Positions 1 to 8,140 are shown, counted from the stretch's first letter. The stretch: DNA of 20,993 nucleotides from Bacteroidota bacterium (GCA_021816545.1 JAKAXP010000011.1:1-20993); one strand, 5' to 3'. Numbers and translations are program-made. Notes: a model not told the origin generated them from the sequence alone.

Positions 1-1
1 G

Positions 2-874
2 CTTGTCACAAGACTCCTTGAGGAGTATCCCCTCCCCTTTCTGAGGTCACTTTTTTACCATAACCTGTTCATTTCGGCTTTCGGTTTCTACGGTATATGG
101 GGTCAGTTTATAATAGTTGCCCTGGCGGGAAGCAGGCTTGATGCGGCAATGCATTCAACAATTTCTGTCATTTCCCTGCTTCTCGGTCTTCCTTTCCTTG
201 TTTTCGGATGGATGATGCTTATCAGGTTTGCGGCAGAAGCAGCGGGACTGAAGCTCCGAAGCTATTTCAACCTGGTGTTCCTGATATTCAACTTCGGGAT
301 CATCGCAGCCCTGGGTCTGGCCATCAGGGAGATGGACTTCAGTGATGCACTTCCGCTGTTCAGGTATTACTACGTTGCCGCAGCAGTAATCTTTGCACTG
401 ACCTCAGTCCTCCTGCTGTTAAGGGGTAACTCCTCCTCTCCGGGCCGCAGAGACCGGTCCGCCCTTGCACTTCTGCTGGCCGGCGGCACTTCGGCGCAGG
501 CACTGGCATTGATCCTTATACCCCACTCAGCCTGGATGGCTCTGGCATTTGTATTTCTCCTGTTTGCAACCATTACGGCTGTGTCCCTGTGGCTCAGCTA
601 CAGGACAGAACTTCAGCCCGTGATGTTCCCTGAGCCGATGCCTCTGCCGCACGGTATCGAAGATTTCATCCGGAAAAATGAGATATCTCCCAGGGAAGCT
701 GAAATTATCAGGGAGATATGCAACGGGCTGAGTAACCAGGAAATAGCTGACAAGCTCTTCATCAGCCTCCAGACGGTGAAGGATCATACATCCCGCATTT
801 ATATGAAGACCAATGTCCGCAACAGGATGCAGCTGATGGCTCTTGTGCGGGGAATGGATTCCGGTCGCCAGTAA
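2..874 (+). CDS. Membrane-anchored LuxR-type transcriptional regulator (5' end outside the window)
   Basis: The frame is open from base 2 with no stop, so the gene begins upstream; 290 residues are visible. The N-terminal part is strongly hydrophobic, with about six membrane segments. The last 65 residues or so form a LuxR/GerE helix-turn-helix: a SPREAEI start, then NQEIADKLFIS and QTVKDHTSRIY, and an NVRNRMQLM end. This is a DNA-binding output domain on a membrane sensor with no receiver domain in view. An internal ATG at 149 could serve as a start, but hydrophobic coding sequence continues in frame before it, so I take the gene as 5'-partial. It probably responds to a membrane or small hydrophobic signal (inference). 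Its target is unknown, and the next gene converges on it, so context gives no clue. The family call is firm; the ligand is not known. Confidence 0.85.
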   Translation, partial: LVTRLLEEYPLPFLRSLFYHNLFISAFGFYGIWGQFIIVALAGSRLDAAMHSTISVISLLLGLPFLVFGWMMLIRFAAEAAGLKLRSYFNLVFLIFNFGIIAALGLAIREMDFSDALPLFRYYYVAAAVIFALTSVLLLLRGNSSSPGRRDRSALALLLAGGTSAQALALILIPHSAWMALAFVFLLFATITAVSLWLSYRTELQPVMFPEPMPLPHGIEDFIRKNEISPREAEIIREICNGLSNQEIADKLFISLQTVKDHTSRIYMKTNVRNRMQLMALVRGMDSGRQ

Positions 875-890
875 ACCCGGCAAACTTCAC

Positions 891-957
891 AGATTAACCA
901 GATTAATCAGGGCCCCCGGGGGGGGGAATCACTGAAGGGATGAACTCCCCGCAGTGA
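891..957. repeat. Convergent intergenic spacer: 9-bp tandem repeat, G9 tract and hairpin
   Basis: The gap between two convergent stop codons holds a two-copy 9-bp repeat (agattaacc, agattaatc; 891-908). A C5G9 run follows at 913-926. Then comes an imperfect hairpin (929-957) in which TCACTG pairs with CAGTGA and an inner GGGA pairs with TCCC. It may end transcription from both sides, but no T-run follows on either strand, so an intrinsic terminator is only a guess. Confidence 0.4.
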
Positions 958-961
958 GCTT

Positions 962-1837
962 TCAGAAAGATATCCCGAGCAAATCCTGCAGCTTCCGTCC
1001 CGGAGCAAAAATACGGTAAGCCACGGGCCAGACCTTCTGAAGGTATTTATCCTGCCTGTCCCTGATAACCACAGCCAGCTCGTCGTCAGTGTCAGTGTTT
1101 CCGGCGGCTCCGAACCTGTACTCAGTGTGCATCATAACCTGAACCAGGTCATTGTATCTTCCAAGGTTCTGAGTCATCGTGTTAAGCTTCTTTTCAATCT
1201 GTTTCACTGCAGGCTGATCAAGATGCCTGAAGAAGACGAGCTGGTACATGAATGTCTTTGACTTCTTCCTGAACTCATGGAGCAGGCCGGGTGCCGGTTT
1301 GTTGCGGCAAGCAAGGTAAGCAGCAGCGGCAGCCCCGTGGCTTTCTTCGAGCCCTTCAACCAGTTGCCGCATGTCAGGTTCTTTAAGTGAGAGGAACCGC
1401 AGCCTGTACTGTGCCTTCCTGAGCCTGTCTGCAACCTCACAGACGGTTTTCGTCTTTACACCAGCCTCATCCCATGTGGAATATGGCTTACGGAGCAACC
1501 TCTGTATCTTTTCATTGTCATGGAGCCTGACAAACAATTCGGGATTATCCCTCTTCAGCCCCCTGACGGTCTTTCGCAGGACTGCGCTCTCCCTCCACGA
1601 TGCCAGCATGCGGCCCGTCTCCCTGGCTGCCCCGTACTCCCTGCGGTATACATCATCATCAAGCAGGTGTTTCACCAGCTTCACTGCTGCCCGGTGCTTC
1701 TTCATCAGGACCCTTACATCATGGATAGCCTCATCACCGGGGACGGGCTGTCCGGCAAGGAGTTCAAGCGAACCTGAGAACCAGCCAGCCATCGATAACT
1801 TTATATCCTTTGCCTCTGAAATGTTTTTAGGAGCCAT
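962..1837 (-). CDS. CHAD domain protein (putative polyphosphate-binding)
   Basis: This 291-residue protein is all helical in appearance and rich in Lys, Arg and His. It shows the two CHAD repeats: HDVRVLMKKHRAA at residues 39-51 (H39, R42, K46, K47, R49) and HEFRKKSKTFMY at 187-198 (H187, R190, K191, K192, K194). A conserved LGRYNDL segment follows near 225-231. CHAD domains are known to bind polyphosphate through these basic residues, and proteins carrying them are often encoded near polyphosphate enzymes. Here ppk1 lies about 1.8 kb away. There is no CYTH or other catalytic domain, so it is a binding or targeting protein, not an enzyme (inference). I use the ATG at 1837; a TTG two codons upstream (1843) is also in frame but less likely. 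No signal peptide is visible, so it should be cytoplasmic. Confidence 0.88.
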   Translation of the reverse strand: MAPKNISEAKDIKLSMAGWFSGSLELLAGQPVPGDEAIHDVRVLMKKHRAAVKLVKHLLDDDVYRREYGAARETGRMLASWRESAVLRKTVRGLKRDNPELFVRLHDNEKIQRLLRKPYSTWDEAGVKTKTVCEVADRLRKAQYRLRFLSLKEPDMRQLVEGLEESHGAAAAAYLACRNKPAPGLLHEFRKKSKTFMYQLVFFRHLDQPAVKQIEKKLNTMTQNLGRYNDLVQVMMHTEYRFGAAGNTDTDDELAVVIRDRQDKYLQKVWPVAYRIFAPGRKLQDLLGISF

Positions 1838-1876
1838 TGACAAATTATTGATACCTGCTAAAGTTACATAATTGTA

Positions 1877-1909
1877 ACCGGTTTCCCACCCTTTATCCCG
1901 CTCACCGGT
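1877..1909. promoter_or_regulatory. Paired ACCGGT palindromes in the CHAD/PFK divergent spacer
   Basis: Two copies of the palindrome ACCGGT lie at 1877-1882 and 1904-1909, 27 bp apart. The first extends to AACCGGTT. The second copy is followed directly by TACTTTTG (1911-1918), an exact TAnnTTTG match. The position between two divergent genes suits an operator, but no regulator family can be named from this. Confidence 0.25.
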
Positions 1910-1967
1910 TTACTTTTGCAATCCAGGCGCAGTGAAAATGACCCGGTTATTACCTGTGCTTTTTTAG

Positions 1968-1975
1968 TACATTTG
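1968..1975 (+). promoter_or_regulatory. Putative Bacteroidota -7 element before the PFK gene
   Basis: TACATTTG matches the Bacteroidota -7 consensus TAnnTTTG and lies 21 bp before the chosen ATG. I see no convincing -33 TTTG partner. A second match, TACTTTTG at 1911-1918, is an alternative further upstream. Either would give a short leader. Confidence 0.35.
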
Positions 1976-1996
1976 ATAGGTATAACATCTCTCATC

Positions 1997-3049
1997 ATGG
2001 GCAAATCAAACAGTAAAAACAGCATGCCGAAAACTATCGGAATACTGACGGCCGGAGGCGACTGTCCGGGTATCAACGCGGCCATCAGGGGCGTTGGGAA
2101 GACAGCCATTGTCAAGTACGGGATGAAGGTGATAGGAATCAGTGACGGGTATGCAGGGCTGATCAACAAGGAGTACCGTGAGCTCACGGAAAGCGACCTC
2201 TCAGGGATACTCACGCTGGGGGGAACCATCCTTGGAACATCGCGCGAGAAGCCCTTCAAGGGGAGCGGGAAGAAAAAGGATGAGACACGCAAACCAATCC
2301 TTATAAAGGAACATTACGAGCAGATGGGCCTTGACTGCCTCGTATGCATAGGGGGAAACGGCACTATGAAAACCGCCAATATGCTTTCGGAGGAGGGTCT
2401 TAATGTGGTGGGTGTGCCCAAGACAATAGACAATGACATATGGGGTACCGATATGACATTCGGGTTTGACTCGGCAGTCAATATTGCCACCGAGGCCATT
2501 GACAGGCTTCACTCAACGGCCAACTCGCACAAACGGATCATGGTGATAGAGATAATGGGTCACAATGCCGGGTGGCTTGCCCTTTATTCAGGCATGGCCG
2601 GCGGCGGTGACGTTATCCTCATCCCGGAGATTCCCCATGATGAGAAGGTGGTGATGGACTATCTCCGGAAACGGGCTGACAACAACAAACCGTACTCAAT
2701 TGTAGTAGTGGCAGAGGGAGTTCAGATCCCCGAAGGGGAAGATTCCCCCGCAAGATACCTGGCTGGAAGGATACAGGAGGAGACCGGCCTGGAAACAAGA
2801 GAGACAGTTCTTGGTTATATACAGAGAGGAGGATCCCCTTCACCTATGGACAGGGTACTGGCATCGCGGTTCGGCGCGGCAGCAGCCAACCTTATTGCAA
2901 ACGGAGAGTTCGGACGGATGGTGGCACTGCGAAACGGAAGCATTTCCTCAGTTAAACTCTCCGAAGTTGGCGGCAAAACCAAGCTGGTAGCGCAGGATGA
3001 CCCGATGGTCAGACAGGCTATGGAGATGGGGACCTGCTTCGGGGTGTAA
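1997..3049 (+). CDS. pfkA: 6-phosphofructokinase, group III-like (phosphoryl donor uncertain)
   Basis: This enzyme phosphorylates fructose 6-phosphate in glycolysis, in the cytoplasm. With the ATG at 1997 it has 350 residues, normal for a single-domain PFK. Visible motifs are GGDCPGIN near the N-terminus, IGGNGT (118-123), PKTIDND (141-147) with the catalytic Asp at 145, MGHNAGWLAL, and LGYIQRGGSPSPMDR with the Arg/Gly loop that contacts the sugar phosphate. E. coli position 104 corresponds to Gly122, as in ATP enzymes. Position 124 corresponds to Lys142, as in PPi enzymes. This Gly/Lys pair is typical of group III PFKs, so the donor (ATP or PPi) cannot be assigned from sequence. The E. coli Asp103 equivalent is Asn121. 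In-frame starts lie upstream (TTG 1916) and downstream (ATG 2024); the conserved fold begins only after 2024. It lies beside polyphosphate genes, which makes PPi use worth testing. Confidence 0.93.
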   Translation: MGKSNSKNSMPKTIGILTAGGDCPGINAAIRGVGKTAIVKYGMKVIGISDGYAGLINKEYRELTESDLSGILTLGGTILGTSREKPFKGSGKKKDETRKPILIKEHYEQMGLDCLVCIGGNGTMKTANMLSEEGLNVVGVPKTIDNDIWGTDMTFGFDSAVNIATEAIDRLHSTANSHKRIMVIEIMGHNAGWLALYSGMAGGGDVILIPEIPHDEKVVMDYLRKRADNNKPYSIVVVAEGVQIPEGEDSPARYLAGRIQEETGLETRETVLGYIQRGGSPSPMDRVLASRFGAAAANLIANGEFGRMVALRNGSISSVKLSEVGGKTKLVAQDDPMVRQAMEMGTCFGV

Positions 3050-3141
3050 TCATCATGCCCGGTGTTACATGCAGGCAAGCATGACGGACGGCTGAGCGGT
3101 GGCAACACCCGGTTATGTATAACTAACAGTCAGAATGAGAT

Positions 3142-3666
3142 ATGAAGAAGAGCAGCAACAGTGAAACAAGGAAGAGGAAGCTGATATTCATCAGGCACAG
3201 CAAGGCAGAGGACCAGTCGCCTGAGATTTCCGACTTTGAAAGATCCCTTACGGTCAGGGGAAAAGTGAACACAAGGCTGATGGCCGGGATACTCCGGGAA
3301 AAGGGGGAAGAGCCCGGGAGGATAATCAGCAGCCCCGCCTTTCGTGCGCTGGAGACTGCCCTGATATTCTGCAGGGAGTACGGAATCAGTCCTGCGGAAA
3401 TAAAGCTCGCACCGGACCTCTATCTCAGCCTCGATGAAGAAAAGTTCATCCCTTTCCTGCACAGCCTGAGTGACCGTGACCGTACTGTAACTTTCTTCGG
3501 GCACAACCCTCTTATAACTGAGATGGCAGCATATTTCGCCGCCGATGAACCGGAGGTGCTGCCCAAGACCGGCATATACTGCCTTGAATTCATGGCAGCA
3601 AGCTGGAAGGATGTGGCACCGGAGAGCGGCAGGACTCTTTATTTCCTTACACCGGGAGACCATTGA
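3142..3666 (+). CDS. sixA: SixA-like phosphohistidine phosphatase (histidine phosphatase superfamily)
   Basis: This 174-residue protein has the layout of the short SixA branch of the phosphoglycerate-mutase-like superfamily. The nucleophile motif is RHSKAE (R18, H19), where the usual RHG is RHS. A second Arg sits in SSPAFRALETA (R68) and the second His in FGHNP (H121). SixA enzymes remove phosphate from phosphohistidine in proteins; other small-molecule substrates are possible. The TGA stop shares its A with the ATG of ppk1, so the two are translated as a coupled pair. PPK1 works through a phosphohistidine intermediate, which makes PPK1 itself a plausible substrate (inference). The gene starts 92 bp after the PFK stop and may share its transcript. 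No clear Shine-Dalgarno sequence precedes the ATG. Confidence 0.88.
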   Translation: MKKSSNSETRKRKLIFIRHSKAEDQSPEISDFERSLTVRGKVNTRLMAGILREKGEEPGRIISSPAFRALETALIFCREYGISPAEIKLAPDLYLSLDEEKFIPFLHSLSDRDRTVTFFGHNPLITEMAAYFAADEPEVLPKTGIYCLEFMAASWKDVAPESGRTLYFLTPGDH

Positions 3667-5735
3667 TGGGCAAGGCATACATCCCAAAGGAGATAAGCTG
3701 GCTCTCATTCAATGCCAGGGTACTGCAGGAGGCAGCCAACAGTGAGGTGCCCCTGCTTGAAAGATTCAATTTCCTCGGGATCTATTCAAACAACCTTGAT
3801 GAGTATTTCAGGGTGAGGGTGGCCACCTTGAGAAGACTGGCACTGTTCAGCAACAAGGCAAAGAATATCCTGGGTTACAGCCCAAAGGCAACGCTGAAAA
3901 GCATCCAGGAAACAGTGATGATTCAGAATGAACGCTTTGAGGCAACCTACGCAGGTTTGCTCAATGAGCTGAAAAAGCACCGTATCCACTTTGTGAACGA
4001 GCAGCAGCTTGACAGCGAACAGGCAGAGTTCGTCACGAACTACTTCCGCAAAGAGGTAAGATCAAGGCTTATGCCACTGATAATCAGCAGGGAAAATAAA
4101 CTTCCAAACCTGACTGATGATGCCATTTACTTTGCAATCCAGCTTCGCAACAGCGAGACAGAGAAGAAGAGATATGCACTCCTTGAGATACCATCCCGGA
4201 AAATCCTTCCGAGGTTTGTCAGGCTGCCAGGTAAGAAGGGGACCAGGTATGTAATCTTCCTCGATGATGTAATAAGGCTGGGGCTCAGGGAGATCTTTTC
4301 AATACTTCCCTTTGATGAGATCTCCGCATACACAATAAAGGTTACAAAAGATGCGGAACTGGAGATTACCGATGACATTTCTGAAAGTTACATAGATAAG
4401 GTGTCAAAGAGCCTGCAGCAGCGCAGGAAAGCAAGTCCGGTCAGGTTTGTCCATGACCGTGAAATGCCGCCGGAATTCCTTAAGATCCTCTGCAAGAAGC
4501 TAAATCTCGGGTCAGAAGATGTGGTAATGCCCGGAAACAGGTATCACAACTTCAAGGATTTCATGAATTTCATCGAGATTGAAGGCGAGAGGCTCAACTA
4601 TCCGAAACTGGCTCCGGTGAGACATCCCGCACTTCCGTATGGCAGGAGCATCCTGTCAGTTATCAGGAAGAGGGATATAATGTTCTACTTCCCGTATCAT
4701 CCCTTTGACCATCTGATTGACCTGCTCAGGGAGGCATCAATTGATCCCGCGGTAACGTCAATCCAGATCACCCTCTACAGGCTGGCGAGGAACTCCAGCG
4801 TCATCAATGCCCTGTTGAATGCAGCACGAAACGGCAAAAGCGTTACAACCGTGGTGGAGCTGCAGGCAAGGTTTGATGAGGAGGCAAATATCCTCTGGGG
4901 GAATAAGCTGACAGACGATGGGGTGAAGGTTATTTACGGCGTGCCCGGGCTGAAGGTTCACTCCAAGCTATGCCTGATAACCAGGGTCAAGGGTGAGGTG
5001 ACACAAAGGTATGCCGCTGTAGGAACTGGCAACTTCAACGAGGATACTGCTTCCGTATATACTGATCACCTCCTGCTTACCTCTGACAAGAAAATCACCA
5101 ATGAGGTGCTGAAGACGTTTAATTTCTTCAGTGCCAACTACAGGAAGGATAAATTCTACCACCTGCTTGTCTCTCCCTTCGGGCTTCGCAACAGGTTACT
5201 TACGCTCATAGATAACGAGATCAAAAATGCAAAGGCCGGGAAAGAGGCCCGGATAAGGATCAAGATCAACAACCTGACGGATGAGGAGATCATCTCCTGG
5301 CTCTATAAAGCCGGGGATGCGGGGGTACAGGTAAACCTGATAGTCAGGGGCATGTTTTCAATGGCTCCCGGGGCAAAAGGTGTGAGTGAAAATATCAGGG
5401 CAATAAGCATTGTTGACAGGTTCCTGGAGCATTCGAGGTTCATGATCTTCTGCAACGGCGGGGATGAGCTTGTTTACATCACATCTGCCGACATCATGCC
5501 AAGAAACCTGGATCACAGGATAGAGGTGACCTGCCCGGTATGGGATCCGGCTATAAAGCAGGAGATATCCGATGTCTTCAACATCCAGTGGAATGACAAT
5601 TTAAAGGCGCGGATACTTGATGCGGAGATGGCAAACACTATCGCCGGCAGCGGTGGAGTACCGCTCCGTTCACAGACGGAAATACACCGCTATTACTCTG
5701 AGAAAAGCACGAAGCCGCAGGAGCCCGGGCAGTAA
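3666..5735 (+). CDS. ppk1: Polyphosphate kinase 1
   Basis: PPK1 reversibly moves the terminal phosphate of ATP onto inorganic polyphosphate. The protein has 689 residues, the usual length. The N-terminal domain opens with PKEISWLSFNARVLQEA and has the NNLDEYFRVR segment. The catalytic part contains LYRLARNS, ELQARFDEEANI and LKVHSKL, with the autophosphorylated His at 432 (E. coli H435). The second catalytic His is at 589 in FLEHSRF (E. coli H592); the constant offset of three shows the core is intact. A phospholipase-D-like fold is expected for the two C-terminal domains. I chose the ATG at 3666, which overlaps the sixA stop as TGATG, over a TTG one codon earlier. The 3' end converges on the amidase gene with a 43-bp gap and no clear terminator. 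Confidence 0.97.
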   Translation: MGKAYIPKEISWLSFNARVLQEAANSEVPLLERFNFLGIYSNNLDEYFRVRVATLRRLALFSNKAKNILGYSPKATLKSIQETVMIQNERFEATYAGLLNELKKHRIHFVNEQQLDSEQAEFVTNYFRKEVRSRLMPLIISRENKLPNLTDDAIYFAIQLRNSETEKKRYALLEIPSRKILPRFVRLPGKKGTRYVIFLDDVIRLGLREIFSILPFDEISAYTIKVTKDAELEITDDISESYIDKVSKSLQQRRKASPVRFVHDREMPPEFLKILCKKLNLGSEDVVMPGNRYHNFKDFMNFIEIEGERLNYPKLAPVRHPALPYGRSILSVIRKRDIMFYFPYHPFDHLIDLLREASIDPAVTSIQITLYRLARNSSVINALLNAARNGKSVTTVVELQARFDEEANILWGNKLTDDGVKVIYGVPGLKVHSKLCLITRVKGEVTQRYAAVGTGNFNEDTASVYTDHLLLTSDKKITNEVLKTFNFFSANYRKDKFYHLLVSPFGLRNRLLTLIDNEIKNAKAGKEARIRIKINNLTDEEIISWLYKAGDAGVQVNLIVRGMFSMAPGAKGVSENIRAISIVDRFLEHSRFMIFCNGGDELVYITSADIMPRNLDHRIEVTCPVWDPAIKQEISDVFNIQWNDNLKARILDAEMANTIAGSGGVPLRSQTEIHRYYSEKSTKPQEPGQ

Positions 5736-5778
5736 CAGATCCGGAATCCCGAGGCTTTGCAATAACCGGCGGACGGAA

Positions 5779-7380
5779 TCACTTCACATCCTCAAACGGC
5801 AGTGAGGGCAGAAATTGCGGAGCCGTCCTGTATTTTGTGCCTTGCTCGTAAGAGTATGCAATCTCAATAAGCAGGGGCTCACTCCATGCCTTTCCGAAGA
5901 AGGATATACCCACTGGCAACCCTTCTACATAACCCATCGGTACTGTGATATTCGGATATCCGGCAATGGCTGCAGGTGAGGAACTGCTTACAGTGAAGGA
6001 ATCTCCGTTCACCAGGTCAGTCTTCCATGCCGGTGAACCTGTCGGAGCAATGAATGCATCGAGGTTGTGCTCCTTCATCACACGGTCAATCCCCTCTTCC
6101 CTTACTAGACGGTTCATCCTGTTAAGGATATCCTGGAATTCGGGGGAGGTTACATCGCCTTTCTTCTGCGCTTCAAGAACCAGTTCCTGGTCATAGAAAA
6201 GCATTTCGATGGTGTCCTTTTTATTAAACTCCGTCAGCTCCTCCACACTTTTGACAGGGGCGTTTTCACCGAGTGAGGCAAAGTATTTGTTGAGTCCGTC
6301 CTTAAACTCCCACAGGAGGACCTGGAATGAGAGGGATTCAACCTCACGGCTGTATATATCGTCAATTTCAATCACTTCGGCACCCTGGCTCCTGAGATAG
6401 TTGACGGCATGCTGCATAAGAGTGTCCACCTTGAAATGGGTTCCCCTGCCGGAGGTGAACCACCCCAGCCTTTTTCCCTTAAGCCCGTCCTCCTTAAGGA
6501 AGGGGGTATAGTCAGTGAGGAACTTCCCTTCCGATGCTGCGGTCTTGCTGTCTGCGGGATCAAGTCCTGTCATGACGCCGAGAGCTATTGCGGCATCGGT
6601 CACTGTGCGTGCCATGGGGCCCGGTGTGTCCTGTGTGAATGATATTGGCACGATGCCGCTGCGGCTGAGCAGGCCGACCGTGGGTTTGATTCCCACGATA
6701 CCATTGGCTGTTGAGGGACAGACTATGGAGCCGTTGGTCTCGGTGCCTATTGCAATCATTGTCAGGTTTGCTGAAACTGCTACTCCTGACCCCGAGCTTG
6801 ATCCGCACGGATTACGGTCAAGGACATACGGGTTTCTGGTCTGTCCGCCCACACCGCTCCATCCGCTTGATGAGAGGCTACCGCGGAAGTTTGCCCATTC
6901 ACTCAGGTTGGCCTTTCCGATGATGACGGCGCCTGCTTCGCGCAGCTTCATAGCCACATAGCTGTCCTGCAGGGGGTGAGAACCGCTCAATGCACGTGAT
7001 CCTGCTGTGGTGGCCATCTGGTCATGTGTATCAATATTGTCTTTCAGCAACACCGGTACCCCGTGCATGGGGCCGCGCTTCTTTCCCTCCTTCAGCTCAG
7101 CGTCAAGCTGTGCTGCAATTGCAAGGGCGTCAGGGTTTGTCACTATGACTGCATTAAGGGTGGGACCACTATCATCAATTGCCCGGATACGGTCAAGATA
7201 AGCCTGAACAACCTCTGTGACGGTGAAGTCGCCGTTAGCATAGCCATCCTGAAGCTGCGTTATCGTGTACTCTTCGAACCGGAACTGATCCGGAGCCGGA
7301 GATTTCTTAACATGCTCCCGGTTACAGGAGACAGTGATTACAATTAAAATGGCAGCAAGAGCCGGGAAAATCTTTTTCAT
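5779..7380 (-). CDS. Amidase-signature family lipoprotein
   Basis: This 533-residue protein begins with a lipoprotein signal peptide and a Cys at residue 19, so it should be exported and lipid-anchored. The rest is an amidase-signature hydrolase with the Ser-cisSer-Lys triad: K113 in VLLKDNID, cis-Ser about S195 in CGSSSGSG, and the nucleophile S218 in GTETNGSIVCPS. The IVGIKPTVGLLSR segment that follows is also typical. Such enzymes hydrolyse amides; the substrate cannot be told from sequence. It is not GatA by context, because it is exported and gatB/gatC are absent. The lipobox is weak (Thr at -3). It lies 118 bp downstream of the thiamine kinase gene on the same strand, but an inverted repeat lies between, so I do not assign it to the thiamine operon. 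Confidence 0.92.
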   Translation of the reverse strand: MKKIFPALAAILIVITVSCNREHVKKSPAPDQFRFEEYTITQLQDGYANGDFTVTEVVQAYLDRIRAIDDSGPTLNAVIVTNPDALAIAAQLDAELKEGKKRGPMHGVPVLLKDNIDTHDQMATTAGSRALSGSHPLQDSYVAMKLREAGAVIIGKANLSEWANFRGSLSSSGWSGVGGQTRNPYVLDRNPCGSSSGSGVAVSANLTMIAIGTETNGSIVCPSTANGIVGIKPTVGLLSRSGIVPISFTQDTPGPMARTVTDAAIALGVMTGLDPADSKTAASEGKFLTDYTPFLKEDGLKGKRLGWFTSGRGTHFKVDTLMQHAVNYLRSQGAEVIEIDDIYSREVESLSFQVLLWEFKDGLNKYFASLGENAPVKSVEELTEFNKKDTIEMLFYDQELVLEAQKKGDVTSPEFQDILNRMNRLVREEGIDRVMKEHNLDAFIAPTGSPAWKTDLVNGDSFTVSSSSPAAIAGYPNITVPMGYVEGLPVGISFFGKAWSEPLLIEIAYSYEQGTKYRTAPQFLPSLPFEDVK

Positions 7381-7455
7381 AGGTGGAGGTTTTAACTGGT
7401 GATCGGTTTAATAAACGAATATAGGAAATTTCCCGGTTTACTAACCAGGAATCAT

Positions 7456-7481
7456 GTGTTATGCAGCGTAGGAAATAACAC
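7456..7481. other. Inverted repeat between the thiamine kinase and amidase genes
   Basis: GTGTTAT (7456-7462) and ATAACAC (7475-7481) are perfect inverted arms around a 12-nt loop. AACC (7443-7446) and GGTT (7484-7487) could form an outer stem. No T-run follows on the minus strand, so it is not a textbook intrinsic terminator. It lies just after the last thiamine gene and could mark the operon end or protect its 3' end. Confidence 0.35.
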
Positions 7482-7498
7482 CAGGTTAATGCTGAGGA

Positions 7499-8134
7499 TC
7501 AGACAGCCTGCCGGTCAGCTTCCGGGTATTCCGTAAAGACTATTACCTGGCCGTTCTCAAACTGAAGGCTGAAGAAGTGGCCTTCTGCTTCGTTAAGTGT
7601 TCCTCGCCACCAGCTGCAAAGAAAGAGGTTATTTAGCGGGTATCTCAGGCCGGAGGAGGTAACCTTCAGTGTGGGGTCAATGCTGAAGAGAGACACCTGC
7701 TGGCCAGGGCTGGAAGCGACGGTGACGCTGTGGTCATACACCCTGAAAAATCCGGTGTCAGTGAGCATGACGGCATCAATTCTGCTGCTGTAGTCGGCCA
7801 GCAGGGAAATATTACCCAGGGTATGATCCTCGCGGATACCGGTGGCACCAAGGATAGCCACCTCCGTGATGCCTGCGGCGATGCACCGGTTGACTGCCTT
7901 TGTCAGGTCATTGGTCTCCTGGTCGGAGTCATGTACCAGGATTGATTTGTATCTCTCCTTGATTGCCGGTGGCACAGAATCGAGGTCACCGATGATTAAA
8001 GACGGTTCCAGGCCGTGGGCCACCAGTTTTTCCGCTGCGCCGTCACAGCATATGATCATTCCCGCTTCATGCAGCCGGGCCATGGGTACCGGGTGAGATG
8101 GGAAGGTTCCGTTGGCGAGTATTACTGTTTTCAT
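7499..8134 (-). CDS. thiN: Thiamine pyrophosphokinase
   Basis: This enzyme transfers pyrophosphate from ATP to thiamine, giving thiamine pyrophosphate. The 211-residue protein has the family's metal- and nucleotide-binding motifs: GDLDS at 49-53, DQETNDLTKA at 71-80, and GATGIREDHTLGN at 96-108. A C-terminal beta-rich thiamine-binding half follows, with the SSGLRYPL segment. It is the last gene of a three-gene operon behind a TPP riboswitch: receptor, permease, kinase. The kinase traps imported thiamine as TPP, and TPP then acts on the leader. The gap to the permease gene is 104 bp and filled with short tandem repeats. The start ATG is the first in frame, and the protein's first beta strand (KTVILANG) begins right after it. 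Confidence 0.94.
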   Translation of the reverse strand: MKTVILANGTFPSHPVPMARLHEAGMIICCDGAAEKLVAHGLEPSLIIGDLDSVPPAIKERYKSILVHDSDQETNDLTKAVNRCIAAGITEVAILGATGIREDHTLGNISLLADYSSRIDAVMLTDTGFFRVYDHSVTVASSPGQQVSLFSIDPTLKVTSSGLRYPLNNLFLCSWWRGTLNEAEGHFFSLQFENGQVIVFTEYPEADRQAV

Positions 8135-8140
8135 ATCTGG

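Noticed and set aside
913..926. Phase-variable G9 tract
   Set aside because: It lies between two convergent stop codons, so slippage would not alter a protein or an obvious promoter.
1916..1996. Upstream in-frame extension of the PFK gene from a TTG
   Set aside because: It overlaps the likely promoter region and encodes residues with no PFK similarity.
3059..3113. Imperfect inverted repeat (CCCGGTGTT / AACACCCGG) between PFK and sixA as a terminator
   Set aside because: The stem has mismatches and there is no T-run; PFK and sixA may still share a transcript.
5779..7380. GatA subunit of the tRNA amidotransferase
   Set aside because: The protein has a lipoprotein signal and no gatB or gatC nearby.
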